Shown here in pieces: positions 24,502 through 34,931 of a stretch of 64,000 nucleotides of DNA. The stretch is from Alectoria sarmentosa (Eukaryota; Ascomycota; Lecanoromycetes; Lecanorales; Parmeliaceae). The position numbers were made by a program, and so were the translations under genes. The stretch lies in the NCBI GenBank assembly GCA_009733775.1, contig WOGZ01000004.1, forward strand, positions 124,001 through 188,000, read 5' to 3'. Every line of letters starts with the position of its first letter. Position 1 is the first letter of the stretch. The notes under the pieces are model-generated. The model did not search any database. It was not told the DNA's origin and saw nothing but the letters and a program-made list of their open reading frames with translations.

Positions 24502-24744
24502 TGATGGGTTCTGATGGAGATATTTTCGAGTATTGGCAAATATAGTTGGGACGAAAACGGTCACAGCAGCTCTCCTGGCAACCGCTCTTTGTCTTGTGCG
24601 CGTGTTTTCACAACATAAATACAACACTGTTGCCACGAGCGTGGTCGCTCAAACGCCCTCCTCCGTCATCCGACCTCTTCATAAGCCTTTGCCTGAAGTG
24701 TAATTCCAGACAAGAGGCCCCCGCCTCCAACACCTTTCCACATC

Positions 24745-24963
24745 TCAGTAGGCGTCTGAATTATCGTCAAGGTTGACGTCTTCGGGAGCCCCCTTTTTGA
24801 TCGAGACCCCTGTATCTTGATTAGTCAACCCGATCCTTTCATATGCCGCCTTCCTCTCGTCTTGCTTGCGCCTCATTGACTCACCTTCTCCTGGCTTCGG
24901 GATGGCGGCCGTCACAGCCACGGTGATGAGAGCACAGAAGGCGAGAATGTGACGAAAGTACAT
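24745..24963 (-). CDS. Small secreted peptide (72 residues), candidate precursor
   Basis: A single open frame with a clean signal peptide (MYFRHILAFCALITVAVTA, likely cut after Ala) and a short mature part containing dibasic sites (MRRKQ, IKKGAPEDV) and ending DNSDAY. Bases 24810-24884 form a possible 75-base intron (GTGAGT donor, GACTAAT branch-like site, ACAG acceptor). Removing it keeps the frame and shortens the product to 47 residues, so both forms can be translated. I do not recognise the family. It lies between the O-methyltransferase and UstYa genes. A KK-cleaved C-terminal peptide ending in Tyr could be a UstYa substrate, but there is no repeated core as in known dikaritin precursors, so this is only a hypothesis. 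Confidence 0.6.
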   Translation of the reverse strand: MYFRHILAFCALITVAVTAAIPKPGEGESMRRKQDERKAAYERIGLTNQDTGVSIKKGAPEDVNLDDNSDAY

Positions 24964-26094
24964 GTTGTTGCGGATGGTTCTTTTTCGGAGGCGATTGCCG
25001 CGGAGCGTCTTGGATAGAATGTTTTGTATGACTCTGTGAAGGGGGGGGCTTTGGGGAGATCTTGAAGGTTGTTGAGGAAAGTAAAGAGGAGAGAGGATTT
25101 GCCGATGGTTTCATGGTAGATGTTAGCGTCCATTGGATATGACGCATGGCGAGATATCTTACAGGAAGCAAAAAGGAGTGTAGGCGTCACGGTACAGTTA
25201 TTGGCAAAAAGCCAAATGATGCATTCCATTTACGCATCTGCCAAGCTGCATGAAAGCTATCTGCTGCGTTGGATCAATTACAGACCCCTCTCGCGCGGGC
25301 TGGTAAGCGTTTTCATACCCTGCCTATAGCAGCACTAGAACACAAGCCGGTTTTCGCAGGGTTGGGAACGCTCACCTGCCGAACGATCACCGATCTCCAC
25401 GTCTGCTCGTATCAAGGCGAAAGGATGACGCGAGGTGCATGAGACAGGCTCCTATTATTTCTCGAGCTGCTCCCGTTCCCGTCACAATGGCTATCGGATT
25501 CGCTCGGCTCAAGGCAGGGGCGGGTGATGGCCTTGCCATGCAGGTAATCACGCACCAAACGGACCCTCCGAACAGACGACGCTCGGAATGAGCACACATA
25601 TGCGCGGAATTTAAGCAGTAGGGCGAGGGCTAGCTCAGGAACGAAGATCGATTTTTGATCCCGTGCAGGAAAGAATTGACGGTCACTTGATGCCGAGGGG
25701 GGTGTGTCATTGCAGCGATAGTGGGAGTTTCTTAAGCGACGATCGACATTCGACTGACCAATTTCTGCAGAGCTTGCGGAGCGGCAAGGCGAGAACCAAT
25801 TGCGGACCGTTTACCCCAAGGAAGCGTCCTCCGAGACTCTATGTGGCGCAAAAGAGCAATCAACGAGTATTCTTTGCAATGGAATCCGCCGTAAGCTAAG
25901 CGACGTCAAAGCACTTATGCTACTTTGCATAGATGCTAGAGGGAACTGGACGCAAGGCGAACCCGGAGCACCGACGAGCTTGAAGTAATGGCAGGAACAT
26001 GTGCGGAATAACTTGTGCTTCTCAAGTCTGGGATATTATTTCTACGTGAAGTTGTAGAACGGCCCGTCGGGCGCACCGAAAGGAATTGTATTGA
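24964..26094. other. Intergenic stretch
   Basis: About 1.1 kb between the secreted-peptide gene and the 3' end of the UstYa gene. It should contain the peptide promoter. No other signal-peptide-bearing frame or Kex2-spaced repeat was found on either strand. Confidence 0.4.
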
Positions 26095-26986
26095 TCAGGT
26101 CTCCACAATCCCGTCAGTGCCATCATCACAATAGCCAAAGTGGTCGCCTAAACGTATAGGCTCTACGCTGTCCCGGTGACATGCTGTGTTTTGTGTCGCG
26201 TATTCACGGAGCGAATCCCAATCACGACAGCGATGAAGCTGACCGTCTCCTGCGGTGTTGTCTCCGAATGTATATAGCGGAGTATTATCGGCATTGCATA
26301 TTACAGACTGGTCCGACGTCAGCATAGTACCTCTGCAACTAACGCAGAAAGCCCACTTGACGTAGTGCGTCGAAGCAGTGGTCTGTATGAGCCGACGGAG
26401 ACCACGTATACGGTCGTTGTTCGACAGCCTCCCAGAACGTCTTCCGAATGATTCGCTTGATGGCATTAGTCAAAATCGAGAGGGAAAATGCCCTCAAACT
26501 CACCAGACAGTGCAACTGATGATAAGCTACCAGCAAGTAAACCCCCTTGCTGAGGTCACTGGGGAGATACATCGTTATAGGCCACTGCTGTCGTGCTGCC
26601 CACTCACGGTCCATTGCTACAAAACCGTGAGAAGGGTCAATTGCGTCCCATAAATCATCACTGTCTGAGTGGTTTTGCGGGCTGTAGACCGTGTTCCACC
26701 GCATCTGACTCCATGTCGTTTCAAGAGTGTCCACTTTGGCTAATATACACCGTCAAACGTCGTCCTAGACTCGGGTAAGATTTCATCACTGACCGTACGT
26801 AGGAGGGACTGATTCGCCTTTTGACTTGTGGAGTAGAATAATGGACAGAACCATATTCATAGCGATGAGAAATGAGAAGAGCAAGTTCTTGGGTGAAAAC
26901 AGTTTTGACCGTTGACCATTCCCTCCCTTGTCGACATTTGTCTCGAAAGACTCATGTTGAGGCAGATTTGAGTAGCCTGAGTCCAT
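26095..26986 (-). CDS. UstYa-family (DUF3328) oxidase
   Basis: Four exons: 26794-26986, 26504-26739, 26357-26455, 26095-26307. Introns of 54, 48 and 49 bases have GT-AG ends and consistent phases; the product is 246 residues. One membrane anchor lies at about residues 33-52 (NLLFSFLIAMNMVLSIILL). The two family-defining HxxHC motifs are present: HQLHC (138-142) and HTDHC (166-170). Other family blocks are SHGFVAMDREWA, PSDLSKGVYLLVAYHQLH, PYTWSPSAHTDHCFDALRQ and NTPLYTFGDN. UstYa proteins catalyse oxidative cyclisation of peptide side chains in ustiloxin, phomopsin, asperipin and cyclochlorotine pathways. All diagnostic residues are intact. The start at 26986 (MDSGYSNLPQHESFE) is preferred over upstream in-frame codons because homologues have a short acidic leader before the anchor. 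Confidence 0.9.
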
Positions 26987-28401
26987 GTAAAGCAGCGAAG
27001 CCAGTTGATAGAGGGATGTGGTGATGAATGTAGACGAATGACTGACTCTAGGGTGGTATCCAGTCCAATCTTGCAACCGGCAGGAAAAATGAGGTCATTG
27101 TTCGCGGAAGGACTGCCCTACATTTGATGCAAGGTATCGAGGGTGTTGGCTTCCTGGTACTTTAGTCTTTGAAAATATTACAACAAGCTGACAGTCCATT
27201 GGTCTCGAGGGACTGTATTGGTCGTCAACGCACAGACCCCGAGACCCCCCATAGCACCGGCTGGCTAATGGCTACCCGTAGCAATGACCCTTGTCTTGCA
27301 GGGATTAAATACCCGAAATCCGGGCAGCTGGATCTACAGTACTTTACATGCTTTACAGTACAGCTCACTCGTGCGGCTGGGGAGTCTAGCGTCTTGGTAG
27401 TCCGGCACGTACCCATCAATCAGAATCTCCAAGGTAACCGGCATCGATTAGTGGCTACTTCCATGCCAAGATTTTGAACTTTTCGGCCGTACGAGTATTA
27501 ACGATGCTATGTACCGCGAGTGCACTCTGTCTGAAGACAAAATCACTCCATCAACAATCGAAGGAATGGTAAAACATCTCGATGCTCTCTCCCCTAGCTG
27601 AAGATGCTTGGGTAATCAAGCCACGCACTCGCACATGGCTACCTTACAAATACCTAGTCCAGGACTCCCATTCGCCCACTACCCAGCTGCTGTGTAAGGT
27701 AGTTTGATACAAAACGTTAAAGCCCCTCAGAACTCTTCGACTGGGCCTACAACCACTTCATGATCCTTTGGTCTAATTAACGTCGTCTCATCTTCACACA
27801 ATCTATAGAAAGAACAAACAAAAACAAAAAGTTGTGTTTAGATTCAAGTCTTCCTGTTGTCGAGGAACGACTTCAAGATAGGCGGGACACAGGAGTTGAT
27901 TTTCGAGCTAAGTGCTGCTTCGCAATTTCTTCTTGGGTCCCGCGGTCTTCTTAGATAGCCTGCTGCACTGCAGGATGTGCGCCTCAATCCGCTGCAACTA
28001 CTGGAGATGAAGATCATGCCTACTTTAATCTGTCGCCCTATCCTACCATGCATCAAGCACTGTAAGCAGTTGTCTTGAAGGTGCTCCGACAACGATCCAA
28101 GCGCTACTGCCATGTCACCCGACCCTAGTCCTTTACAGAAAGCCTCCCCGAGGCTTGTATCCAAACGTGGGCTCGGGATGCATTGGCTACCTCACCCTGG
28201 CATCCTGAGAGTTGATTATGCCTCCACCATCTGCCATCACGGTGCAGCACTTAGGCCGTATAACACGCTCCCAACTGCTACCTTTCAGCATCCACCCATC
28301 TCACAGTGATATCATTCAGATTCAGTTGCCAAAGCATACTCCGAATTCATTATTATTTCTTACGAATTGTAGAGTTGGTGTCCTGGAGGACTTCCACCGC
28401 C
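26987..28401. other. Intergenic stretch between UstYa and the second rhodopsin-like gene
   Basis: The two genes are divergent, so both promoters lie in this 1.4 kb. Short frames here lack motifs. No gene, RNA or repeat can be supported. Confidence 0.4.
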
Positions 28402-29933
28402 ATGACCTACGTGAGCGAAGGCAGTGTGCTCGCCATCGGCATTCTGTTTATCGCCTTGGGCACAATTGCTGTTGCTGCTCGATTTTCTGTAAGAACAAAA
28501 CGCAACGCGGCTTTGGGTATCGATGACTGGCTGTGTCTACCAGCTTTGGTAAGCAACTGTGTCTAAAGCTTGAATGAAGACTAACCATAGGTAGACGCTT
28601 GTGGTCGCCGAAGGCATCATCATGATAACCGGTAGCCATTCCCCCGTTAGCAAACGTGCGGTCACTGACAGAGTGTTGCCGTTACAGGATCTGCGACGCA
28701 CACTGTGGGAAGTCACTCGTCTTCAGGACTTGGGTTAAGATTACTCTTCGATATGGATCCGCGTCAGCTACTGCTTGAGAGAGTAAGTTCCAATCCACTC
28801 ATACTTCAACATGCCTCGCACGATTTACTGAAATTGATCATTGCATACAGCTAGAATTCGCTTTCAATATTATACAGGTCCCAGCGCTTGCCCTCATCAA
28901 ACTCACAATCCTATTCTTCTATCGTCGCATCTTTCGAGGACGAGCTTTCAATATCGCGAGCTGGGTACTTATTGGTGCTGCGGTGGTATGGGGGTTTACA
29001 TTTTTCACTGTTCAATTCGCAGCTTGTGGCACCTCTCTCGCCGCCGAGTGGTCGAGCTTGGCATCACTCAAAGGGAAGTGTGTTAATACTTTTGATATCC
29101 TCATAACGTTGTCGGCCTTTGATGTGGTCGTTGACCTGGCGATTCTTGTTATGCCCATACCTTTGGTACGTAGCTCCAAGAATATCGACCGCCATAAGAA
29201 GTATTGACGGCAAATTTAGGTGCTGAAATTGCAAATGCCCCTAAGCCGGAAACTCGCTGTCCTAGGTGTTTTGTTGTTGGGGACGCTGTCAGTATTCACG
29301 CCATGCACATTCAACGCTTCGCGACTGACAGTATTCTAGTGCAATTGCTTGCGGTCTTACTCGCATGATATTCTTCATCGAAATCCTCGGCCACCCTTGT
29401 AAGCGTCTTGTTTGACTTGATGAACCTCAGGGGTGAGCTAATCTCACTTCAGTGTTGGCGACATCGACAGTTGCTGGAGTCCCTTCCGACGACGATATAG
29501 GTAAGTATCATAGGCATTCAGGACTTTCGAGACATTGCTGACTCCTCTAGGCGTTGTTAGCATCATTCTATTCTGGGCCATGATGGAAATGGGCGTCGCT
29601 ATGATCGCGGTCTGCCTTCCAACGCTTCGACCATTTTTCCGAGGCTGGTCGCTCGAGAGTATCGTTAGAAGTTTTCGCTCAGCTATATCCCTTCGATCCT
29701 TGGGAAGTGGCCACAGGTCGTCCCTTAGAACCAAGGAAAATGTAGCGAGGTCTGAGTCCGAGACTGCTATCACTGGGCCTCAACAACAAGGCCTATACTA
29801 CAAGAATCAGGGTAGCAGGGACGTTGAGGCTTATTCTATGGGTGAAATAGGTGTAGAGAAGGCATCGAAGGGAGTGGTCGGCCCGGGTATATTGATGGAG
29901 ACACAGGTTCTTCACAGTCCTGAGGTTGTCTGA
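28402..29933 (+). CDS. Rhodopsin-like seven-TM membrane protein (fungal type), second copy
   Basis: Eight exons: 28402-28548, 28595-28631, 28688-28782, 28851-29165, 29220-29287, 29340-29398, 29453-29500, 29551-29933. All introns are GT-AG with matching phases, giving 383 residues. Family blocks appear in order: GIDDWLCLPAL, EGIIMITGSATHTVG, LEFAFNIIQVPALALIKLTI followed by LFFYRRIFRG, a Cys-containing loop (VQFAACGTSLAAEWSSL, KCVNTF), FDVVVDLAILVMPIPLV, and FWAMMEMGVAMIAVCLPTLR. The hydrophilic tail follows the last membrane segment. As with the other copy, the molecular function is unknown. Such genes are often found beside secondary-metabolism genes, but this gives no defined role. Confidence 0.87.
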
Positions 29934-31112
29934 GAGAACCGCGTTCTCTGTTACCTTTCCTTGCTGCTCTGTCAAAGATCATTTCGGTACTCGAAGGTGC
30001 TAGAATTGGGCAAATTATGGACGTATGCGGGAAGGCCGTCCACCACTCTGAAGATACATGTGGACTTGAGCAACTGTTCTACTAGTACATCAAATACCCT
30101 CAGTTCAAAAGATCACTGCATGTTATCCTTCAGTTCAAGCACGCGACAGGATTTTAGCTTCACAATCGTGGTTCGAACGCATTTCAGTCGACAAATTGGT
30201 ATTATAGCCTCACCGGTAGAACACGGGAAGTTCCCCAAACATAAGGGCGGTAAGGAGTTTTTCTTAATCCACCCTAGAGAGTCTCGATAGGGTTTTCGAT
30301 ACGAAATATACTGAGCTAGTTTGACACCCAGCATAGTAATGTTTCGTTCACTTTTAGGAAAGATCGCCTTTGGAAATAATCTCAATAGCATTTTCAAATC
30401 TCAACAGATCTTCAATTGAAGAGATCGTGAAGATATCGTTGATGATTAAGTTGTATTTTACAAATACAGGCACGGGTCCGAGCATACATAACCCCCACTT
30501 CCCCTTACTACCCACCTCACCACCCTCATTATCAAACCAGTAAATTATCGCCCCCAACGGAACTTTAACTAAATCGCCTAAATACGAAATCCAAAGTACA
30601 GATGTGAATATAATTTACCGTATTGAGATTTCGAATCGAAAATTTGACGCTCGTACACATAGAATATCTCTTATGAGATTTGCTTTTTCAAAAGATTGTT
30701 AATAACATTTTCATATCATGAGATTTCCATTAGCGTTGAAGTTTTACAAGATTTATTGTATACGAAAATCTTTACATTCTTGATACGAGTCAACATCTTA
30801 TTTTTAAAACATCGTTATTGCGGGAGATTTACATAAAATATGAATCGTAAGAGCATTGTTAGCCTGCCAAGCCTGTTCGTAGAGTGGGTTACGAAAGATG
30901 CTTCTGATAAGTAGGCTACTATTATCATTGCGAAAAACCCCCTGCCGAGCTTGAAGTACTTTGAGTACTCTGATATAGAAACTTCCAGCTCAAACACCTG
31001 GCATTCGGTTCTTCTCCTTCAAATCCTGAACCCACCATTCGCCTTCCTCTACGAACCATCTAAATCCGCCATTCCAATCCGAGTCTCCGACACGCCCTTT
31101 GCCGAGTTCAAC
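29934..31112. other. AT-rich, gene-free tract left of the P450 gene
   Basis: Roughly 30300-31000 is clearly richer in A and T than the surrounding genes and contains no sensible reading frame. Such tracts in Pezizomycotina are often old repeats mutated by RIP (C-to-T change). No repeat family is recognisable by eye. Confidence 0.5.
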
Positions 31113-33001
31113 ATGAACTTGATCTGGGTACTTGCCAGCGTCATCCTTGCCTCCTGCTCTTGGACTTTCTTCTCTATCATTTCCAACTATAACACGGCGC
31201 GTAAGATCACCTTACCCGTCATCATCAGTCCTGTATCACCTTTAAATCCGCTATGGATACTGACTTACAGAACCTTTCCCTTGATACTCTCGCTAAAGCA
31301 TCTGCCATTCGGCCTTGGCAAGTGGGCTAAATGCACATACATGGGCTGGACTTTTCATGACAAGCATGCTTTACACCATGAGCTCGGCCCTGTTTTCATT
31401 GTTGTCACACCTAGCGGAAACGAAGTCAGCGTTGCAGATCCTCAAGCCACGCACACCATTCTCTCGCGTCGGAAAGAGTTTATCAAGCCATCTGTCATGT
31501 ATGGTAGGTAAACCAGTCAAAGATGTGGTCATCCTTCCACACTAACGGATATACAGAACAGCTCAATGTCTTTGGTCGCAATTTGAACACTGTAATTAGG
31601 ACTTTAAAAGCCTGGTGTAGCTGCATCTATGACTAATGGTGACTGTAGGTCGAGGGCGAAGACTGGCAGCGTCAAAGGCGGCTTACGGCTCCAAATTTTA
31701 ATGAGAGAACAAGCTCGTTGGTGTGGAAGGAAGCTCTGAGGCAAGCACATGACATGGCCCAACTTTGGGCAGAGCAAGGAGCACAAGGCACCAGGGAAAC
31801 CGTGGCAGACACCGCAACGCTAGCACTACACGTACTGACCTGCGTTGGATTCGGTCTCTCTTATTCTTTCCACCATGGGGTCCGCGACTTGTCTGACGGG
31901 CACAGCATGACCTATCGCGATGCTCTTTCTCTGTGTCTTCGCAACATTATAACTTTCGCCATATTTCCAAAGAAGGTTCTGTCCCTGTCATTCCTTCCAA
32001 AGAAGCTGCGGAGTCTTGGTGTTGCAACCCAGGAATTCCAAAAATACATGGAAGAGATGCTGACGCATGAACGCAACATGGCGGCAAAACGTGAACATGG
32101 GACTGGGAATTTAATGGGCTCACTTGTGCGAGCCTCAGAAGAGGCTCAAAAATCTAGTGACACAAACGACCCCACCCGTCTAGGCCTTACTGACGAGGAG
32201 ATTTTCGGCAATATCTTTGCTTTCAATCTGGCGGGTCACGAAACGACTGCAAACACTCTGGCTACTTCACTCGTGCTCCTGGCTGCGAATCCTGAATGCC
32301 AAGATTGGCTCATAGAAGAGGTCCACCGTGTCTTGGGGAATTCCGGTGGCTCAGAAGATTGGAAGTACGATGAAAATTTCCCTCAACTAAAACGATGCCT
32401 TGCTGTGATGGTATCCCGATCCCCCCCCCTTCCTGATCCCGAGCCATGCATATCCACTGACGCAAATCAGTACGAGACTCTACGTCTGTATGGCTCCATA
32501 GTCTTCATCCCGAAGTCAACCGGTTCTCATTCCCAAAGCCTCACTCTGGGCGACAAAACGCATATACTTTCTCCCAGCACGACAATCAACATCAACGTGC
32601 AAGCTCTTCATACTGATCCTCAAACTTGGGGCTCGGACGCCCTCGACTGGCGTCCGAGTCGCTGGCTCAGAGCCTCTTCTTCCACTGTTAGCAGTAACGA
32701 TGATGATATATCGTCGATAGGAGCGGAAAACTTCATTGAGCCCGACGTTGGGACTTTTATTCCCTGGGCAGATGGTCCGCGAGAATGCGTTGGCCGGAAG
32801 TTCTCGCAGGTAGAGTTTGTAGCCGTTCTGGCGAGCTTATTTCGACAATACCGCGTGAGGCCGGTCCTCAAGAATGAAGAAGGTGAAGCGGACGGGAAGA
32901 TAGCACTGGTGCGTATGGTTGATGATTCGGCCATCTCGGCCATTACGCTGCAGATGCTGGAGCCTCGAAGTCGCTCGCTTAGATGGGAGAGACAGGATTG
33001 A
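31113..33001 (+). CDS. Cytochrome P450 monooxygenase
   Basis: Four exons: 31113-31503, 31557-31591, 31649-32410, 32471-33001. GT-AG introns and consistent phases give 572 residues. An N-terminal membrane anchor (MNLIWVLASVILASCSWTFF) precedes GPVFIVVTPSGNEVSVADP and the C-helix motif GEDWQRQRRLTAPNF. The I-helix oxygen-binding motif is AGHETTAN (about residues 337-344). The ExxR motif ETLR (398-401) spans the last intron. The heme-binding loop is WADGPRECVGRKFSQ, with the ligand Cys at about 502. All key residues are intact, so this should be an active ER-bound oxygenase. The substrate is unknown. An in-frame ATG at 30951 exists, but its extension does not resemble a P450 start. The gene sits alone between two AT-rich tracts. 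Confidence 0.9.
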
Positions 33002-33655
33002 GATGTGTAATGGCTGGAAAGATAGTGCAGAGGCAATTCATGATGCCATCGTTTGAATTTTGAGGTGTCTTCGAATATCGGGACGATATGTATACTGCGA
33101 TAAGTCTTGAAAGAGAATCCTCTCTCTCAGGTTGATCTCTGTATGCCTTCAATTCGGCGATCTGTTCTTTCTCTTTTCGGCGATAATGATGAATAATGAA
33201 GAGGCAAAACTTTATACAAACAAATTAAAAAGACCTTGATCTTGACTATCGAGTTCATCAAGATACTACAACATTAATTAAACAACATTATTCGATGATA
33301 AAGAAAGATTGATCGAAGCTAACTTGATATTCTATAATTTAGTAACTCGAAATGATTACCGATAAATTTTATAAAAATTAAAAATCAATTTTATAAAGTT
33401 TTTATTGTTATTATAAACAAGCGACATTCGATTGAATGGAATAAATCATGGGTGTCCTCGCTTTATCAAGTAAATCACTTCTGGACACCACAAGTAGATC
33501 GCGGTTAAAGCCTAAGCGCAGGCTTGGCATTGGAGCTCTGTTTACCTTTTGCCAGTCCGGGCTCCAACAACAAGGAAAACATTTCTACTCAACAGGAGGT
33601 GGAAAATTCGTATCAAATCTGACTCCCCATCGGATATCTGTAAACGACCATCGAC
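33002..33655. other. AT-rich, gene-free tract right of the P450 gene
   Basis: Bases about 33180-33430 are extremely AT-rich (runs such as ataaattttataaaaattaa), then composition returns abruptly to normal at about 33430. No coding signal. It forms the right border of the accessory island before the conserved myosin light chain gene. Confidence 0.5.
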
Positions 33656-34711
33656 ATGGTATTCCCTTTTCCACGTCCCCAGTCCCCAATCCCCCCAAAC
33701 GCCAGCCATCCAGAAATACGCTAATACATGCAACCAGTCACACCCACCAACCTACAAACCCTCCCCCCTCTCCTACGGCTCCCCACGCACCTCGCCCTTC
33801 AAGCGGCCCGAATCCCCCGCCTCACCATTCCGCCGCCCGGAATCCCCATCCTCGCCCTCGCCCGCCAACCGGCCCACCACGCCCACGACGACATCCCACT
33901 CCAAAACCCAGCAGACGCCCCTCACGTCCCCGTTCAGACTCCAAAATGCCACGCCGCCCTCCGCCTCCGGCAGCTGGACGCCTCGCGGGCCGACTCCGTC
34001 CCTCGCTGCGCGCGAGCCGCCGCTCTCGCCGACCCGCGGTGCCAGCACTGCTGCTACTACTACCGTGATGGCTGCTGCGAATCAATCGTTGCCCGTGGGG
34101 AGACCGACGGCGAACAGGGATGCGCTCTCGAGACTGCCTGCGTCTCAAGTGCGGGAGATGCGCGAGGGGTTTCAGATCCTGGATCGGGATGACGATGGCC
34201 TGGTGAACAGGGACGACGTGGTGGATATGCTCACGAATCTTGGTACGTGAGCCCAATCAGCCTGCAGATTACAAAGAAGGTCAAAGGCCCGCTGATATAC
34301 GGGACAGGCCAGGATGCGTCCACGACGGCAACATCGCAGTTCTTCCCGCCTGGGGCGTCGCAAACGCTGCCTCTTCCCGTATTTCTTTCGACGCTGTCGT
34401 CTCTTCTCGCGCCGCTGTCTTCGCAGACGGAATTGATAAATGCGTTTGCCGCATTTGATGATCATGATAGCGGAGAAATAGATGTAAGGGAACTCAAAGA
34501 TGCGCTGTTGCACACTGCGCCGGACCCAGGAGAGAAGGGAGTCAACGCTAGGGAGATGGAGGAGGTGTTGGATGGGTTTGTGGGGAGAAAGGCTTTTGGG
34601 AAGGAAATGAAAGGTGGTGGTGGTGGTGTTGGAAGAGGAGAGGTGTTCCGCTATAGGGAGTGGGTTGGGGGGCTGATGGGTGTGGGAGACAAGAAGGATG
34701 GGGAGAAGTGA
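33656..34711 (+). CDS. rlc1: Myosin regulatory light chain (EF-hand), Rlc1-type
   Basis: Proposed exons: 33656-33658 (the ATG alone), 33738-34242, 34308-34711, giving 303 residues. The Ser/Pro-rich head (SPLSYGSPRTSPFKRPESPA) is typical of Pezizomycotina orthologues. It is followed by SQVREMREGFQILDRDDDGL, where EF-hand loop 1 is DRDDDGLVNRDD. The second EF hand is AFAAFDDHDSGEIDVRELKD. The second intron (34243-34307) joins NLG to QDASTTATSQFFPPG in frame. The protein binds type II myosin heavy chain and supports actomyosin ring contraction in cytokinesis. The first intron (33659-33737, branch-like CTAATAC, acceptor CCAG) is inferred because no in-frame ATG precedes the head otherwise. The start is therefore the weakest part of the model. 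Confidence 0.8.
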
Positions 34712-34931
34712 GGCTGTACGATACGGTCGAGACGAGATTTGGCAAGCCAGAGTTACGGTGTATAATCTGACAGAGCTATAGCGCATGTGCAATCTCTCTT
34801 ACACAGAAGAAGTCCAGCCAAAGCTATGCCGGTAAATGCTCATGCAAAGAAGCAAAGTCCAGCCATATCTTTGTACAGAGCAACACCCTTGCCATCGACC
34901 CGACCCGTCAGTCCAAACGATACCAAGCGTC

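Noticed and set aside
30160..30180. GGTTCGAACGC resembling a tRNA T loop
   Set aside because: No complementary T stem and no acceptor stem nearby.
33448..34068. Pro/Arg/His-rich 206-codon plus-strand frame
   Set aside because: Out-of-frame shadow of the myosin light chain Ser/Pro-rich head; composition follows GC-rich codons of the real frame.
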